A stretch of 6,785 bases of DNA from the NCBI GenBank assembly GCA_030631415.1, contig DAOVLE010000254.1:1-6785 (forward strand). The letters run 5' to 3'. The position numbers and the translations under genes are program-made. This document shows, piece by piece, positions 5,554-6,785 of the stretch; position 1 is the stretch's first letter, and each line of letters begins with the position of its first letter. The notes under the pieces are model-generated. The model searched no databases. It had not been told where the DNA came from and was given only the letters and a program-made list of their open reading frames with translations. The DNA is from JAAEQG01 sp023133475. Its GTDB lineage: Bacteria > Planctomycetota > Phycisphaerae > UBA1845.

Positions 5554-5610
5554 CGCAAAGCGCAGGACCGCTGTGCAGGAAAGCCGCAACCGTCAGTCAA
5601 GGAGGACTCA

Positions 5611-6003
5611 ATGTCATTCAACCTTTACACCCCAAAAACCGCCGCCAAGCCTCTCGCCGCCGGGCACGCCACTGTCACCAAGTCTGGCATGACCAGGCTC
5701 AGTGCCACTGATCTGAAAGCGGTAGGCATCGAGAAGCGTGCCACCGTTTTGCTCGACCGCAAAACTCTACGACTGGCTTTGCGCAAACCTCGCGACGACG
5801 ACTTCGCGGAGCCCTCCCTCGCCGTCCGCTGGAACAAGGCCGGCCTCGGCGCAAGCATCGGCCTGTGCGGCCCCCTCAGCCAGTTAGGGCTGAAGCCGGC
5901 GGCGTACACCGGCCCCCGCGAAGTGGCGGTCAAGAACCCGGACGGCCTACTAATCCTCTGCTTTTTAGACGGGAAGGCTCTACGAAAAGTCCACCATGCG
6001 TAG
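5611..6003 (+). CDS. Hypothetical protein, possibly AbrB-like fold
   Basis: This is a 130-aa protein. The ATG at 5611 has AAGGAGG (5599-5605) 5 nt upstream; the frame extends back to 5473 but only through repeat sequence with no start signal. Residues about 20-55 run as short strands and turns (HATVTKSGMTRLSATDLKAVGI, then KRATVLLDRKTLRLALRKP). That arrangement recalls the swapped-hairpin AbrB/MraZ type of DNA-binding domain, but the likeness is weak. The second half (residues 65-130) is mixed strand and helix. The TAG stop is the first part of a dispersed palindrome, so the last residues may have been set by that insertion. In Mu-like phages this interval holds small early genes of mostly unknown role. 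No membrane segment or signal peptide is seen. Confidence 0.7.
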   Translation: MSFNLYTPKTAAKPLAAGHATVTKSGMTRLSATDLKAVGIEKRATVLLDRKTLRLALRKPRDDDFAEPSLAVRWNKAGLGASIGLCGPLSQLGLKPAAYTGPREVAVKNPDGLLILCFLDGKALRKVHHA

Positions 6004-6026
6004 GGCGGGTTCCACCCGCCTTCAGC
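6000..6026. repeat. Dispersed GGCGGGT/ACCCGCC palindrome, copy 3
   Basis: Identical over 27 bases to 5527-5553, with stem arms at 6004-6010 and 6014-6020. Its TAG (6001-6003) is the stop codon of the preceding gene. After both copies a similar leader follows: TTCAGC, then GCAAA, then CAACCGT, then a ribosome-binding site. Confidence 0.85.
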
Positions 6027-6061
6027 AGCAAAACGACAACCGTTAAGAAAGGAAGTAAACC

Positions 6062-6331
6062 ATGCCACCAACAAACAACACCCACGGCAGTAACGAGAAG
6101 GCTCCGCAGGGTGAAGCCCTGCTACTATCGAATCTCGCCTACCTCATCAAGCACACGCCGCTGAAGTGGACCCCACGAAACGTCGCCGACATCACCGCCG
6201 CCTTCAACGCCATTCTTGGCGACGCCTTGGAACTCGCGCGGGCGGCGAAAGGCACAGGCGTGTACCGTTTCACCTCGGAAAGGGAGTCAGGTAACGGAGC
6301 CGGCATCGCCCAAGGGAGGCGCGTACCATGA
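6062..6331 (+). CDS. Small helical hypothetical protein
   Basis: This 89-aa protein starts at an ATG with AAAGGA (6048-6053) 8 nt upstream. The first 18 residues are polar and probably disordered. Residues about 19-65 (LLLSNLAYLIKHT, then NVADITAAFNAILGDALELARAA) look like two or three amphipathic helices. The tail is Gly- and Arg-rich. I recognise no family. The stop overlaps the start of the GemA-like gene (ATGA at 6328-6331), so it belongs to the same transcript and is probably translationally coupled. A small DNA- or protein-binding accessory factor is possible but unsupported. Confidence 0.65.
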   Translation: MPPTNNTHGSNEKAPQGEALLLSNLAYLIKHTPLKWTPRNVADITAAFNAILGDALELARAAKGTGVYRFTSERESGNGAGIAQGRRVP

Positions 6332-6785
6332 CCCCATTACTCGACACCCCTGACACGATCACCACCTCGCAGCTAAGTTACCTCCACCGTTTGGCGCGCG
6401 ATCACGGCATGGACCGTGCCGCCCTTCACGACGCCGCCGGCGTAGATTCGCTTAAGCGGTTATCCGTTGCGAGCGCGTCGGCTCTGATCGCCCGCCTGGG
6501 CGGCGGCGACTTACCCGCTCCGGGCCCGGGTCGCCGCCCACCGCGTAAGCAGCGGTCGCCCAACGTGATCGCCATGATTACCGTCGAGCAGACCGAGCAG
6601 ATCGAGCGGCTGGGCTTACAGTTCTTCGCCGGCGATCGCGGGCAGTTCGATTCCTGGCTGGAGAAAAATTTCAAGGTAAAGCAGGCTCGCGACCTGGCCA
6701 CCGTCGAAAGGGCCGGCCAGATAATCGCGGTCCTGAAGGGGATGCTCGGTCAACCGCTGAACACGGCGACCGGCATCCGCAAGTA
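6328..6785 (+). CDS. GemA/gp16-like Mu early protein (partial, runs off the edge)
   Basis: 152 codons are visible and the frame is open at the edge; the last two bases, TA, could begin a stop or a Tyr codon. The ATG at 6328 has GGGAGG (6314-6319) 8 nt upstream. Residues 84-139 fit the Mu gp16/GemA family pattern (DUF1018): a helix opening ITVEQTEQIERL, then FDSWLEKNFKV, RDLATVERAGQIIAVLKGM. Residues 11-58 look like a shorter version of the same unit (ITTSQLSYLHRLA, then SLKRLSVASASALIARL). A Pro/Arg-rich linker (59-83) joins them. In Mu, GemA is an early protein linked to host gene expression and DNA gyrase effects. Here it supports the Mu-like assignment. The family call is by pattern and could be replaced by a related DNA-binding repeat protein. 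Confidence 0.7.
   Translation, partial: MTPLLDTPDTITTSQLSYLHRLARDHGMDRAALHDAAGVDSLKRLSVASASALIARLGGGDLPAPGPGRRPPRKQRSPNVIAMITVEQTEQIERLGLQFFAGDRGQFDSWLEKNFKVKQARDLATVERAGQIIAVLKGMLGQPLNTATGIRK

Noticed and set aside
5473..5610. N-terminal extension of the 130-aa gene
   Set aside because: It would translate the 21-bp repeat and the palindrome, has no start signal, and the ATG at 5611 has a strong ribosome-binding site.
5527..6026. Rho-independent terminators after the ATPase and the 130-aa gene
   Set aside because: The hairpins are strong but have no T-run, and genes continue closely downstream on the same strand.
1..6785. tRNA or rRNA genes
   Set aside because: I saw no cloverleaf with a GTTCNANNC-type arm and no conserved rRNA segment.

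Overview
This window looks like the early (transposition and regulation) region of a Mu-like transposable phage, or a prophage remnant of one, in a high-GC host that is probably a member of the Planctomycetota or a PVC relative. The Mu assignment rests on three consecutive genes: a MuA-type DDE transposase, a MuB-type AAA+ target-selection ATPase that overlaps it by ATGA, and a GemA/gp16-like protein running off the right edge. The host guess rests on short palindromes, such as CACCGGCGTCTCGCCGGTG and GGCGGGTtccACCCGCC, that I associate from memory with planctomycete and related genomes. It is an inference, not a search result. All supported genes lie on the + strand.

Layout. Positions 1-157 hold a palindrome-rich leader. 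Positions 158-1815 carry four small genes: an unrecognised two-part protein, a CII-like helix-turn-helix regulator, a one-span membrane peptide, and a small CxxC/CxxC zinc-ribbon-like protein. Positions 1816-2231 are non-coding and hold three spaced copies of a strong GC-rich hairpin element plus other repeats. Positions 2232-4344 hold the transposase. Positions 4341-5480 hold the ATPase. A 130-aa unknown (5611-6003), an 89-aa helical unknown (6062-6331) and the GemA-like protein (6328 to the edge) complete the cluster.

How the genes work together. In Mu, A cuts and joins the phage ends and B binds target DNA and activates A. GemA/gp16 lies downstream among the early regulatory genes. The ATGA overlaps at 1302, 4341 and 6328 suggest translational coupling within one or two polycistronic transcripts. 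The CII-like protein is the best candidate for a switch regulator.

Three points deserve a second look. A helix-turn-helix N-terminus with a good ribosome-binding site is out of frame with the transposase body. A 27-bp inverted repeat of heptamers brackets that start. Host-type palindromes have entered both gene junctions and coding sequence of the element, which suggests long residence in its host.
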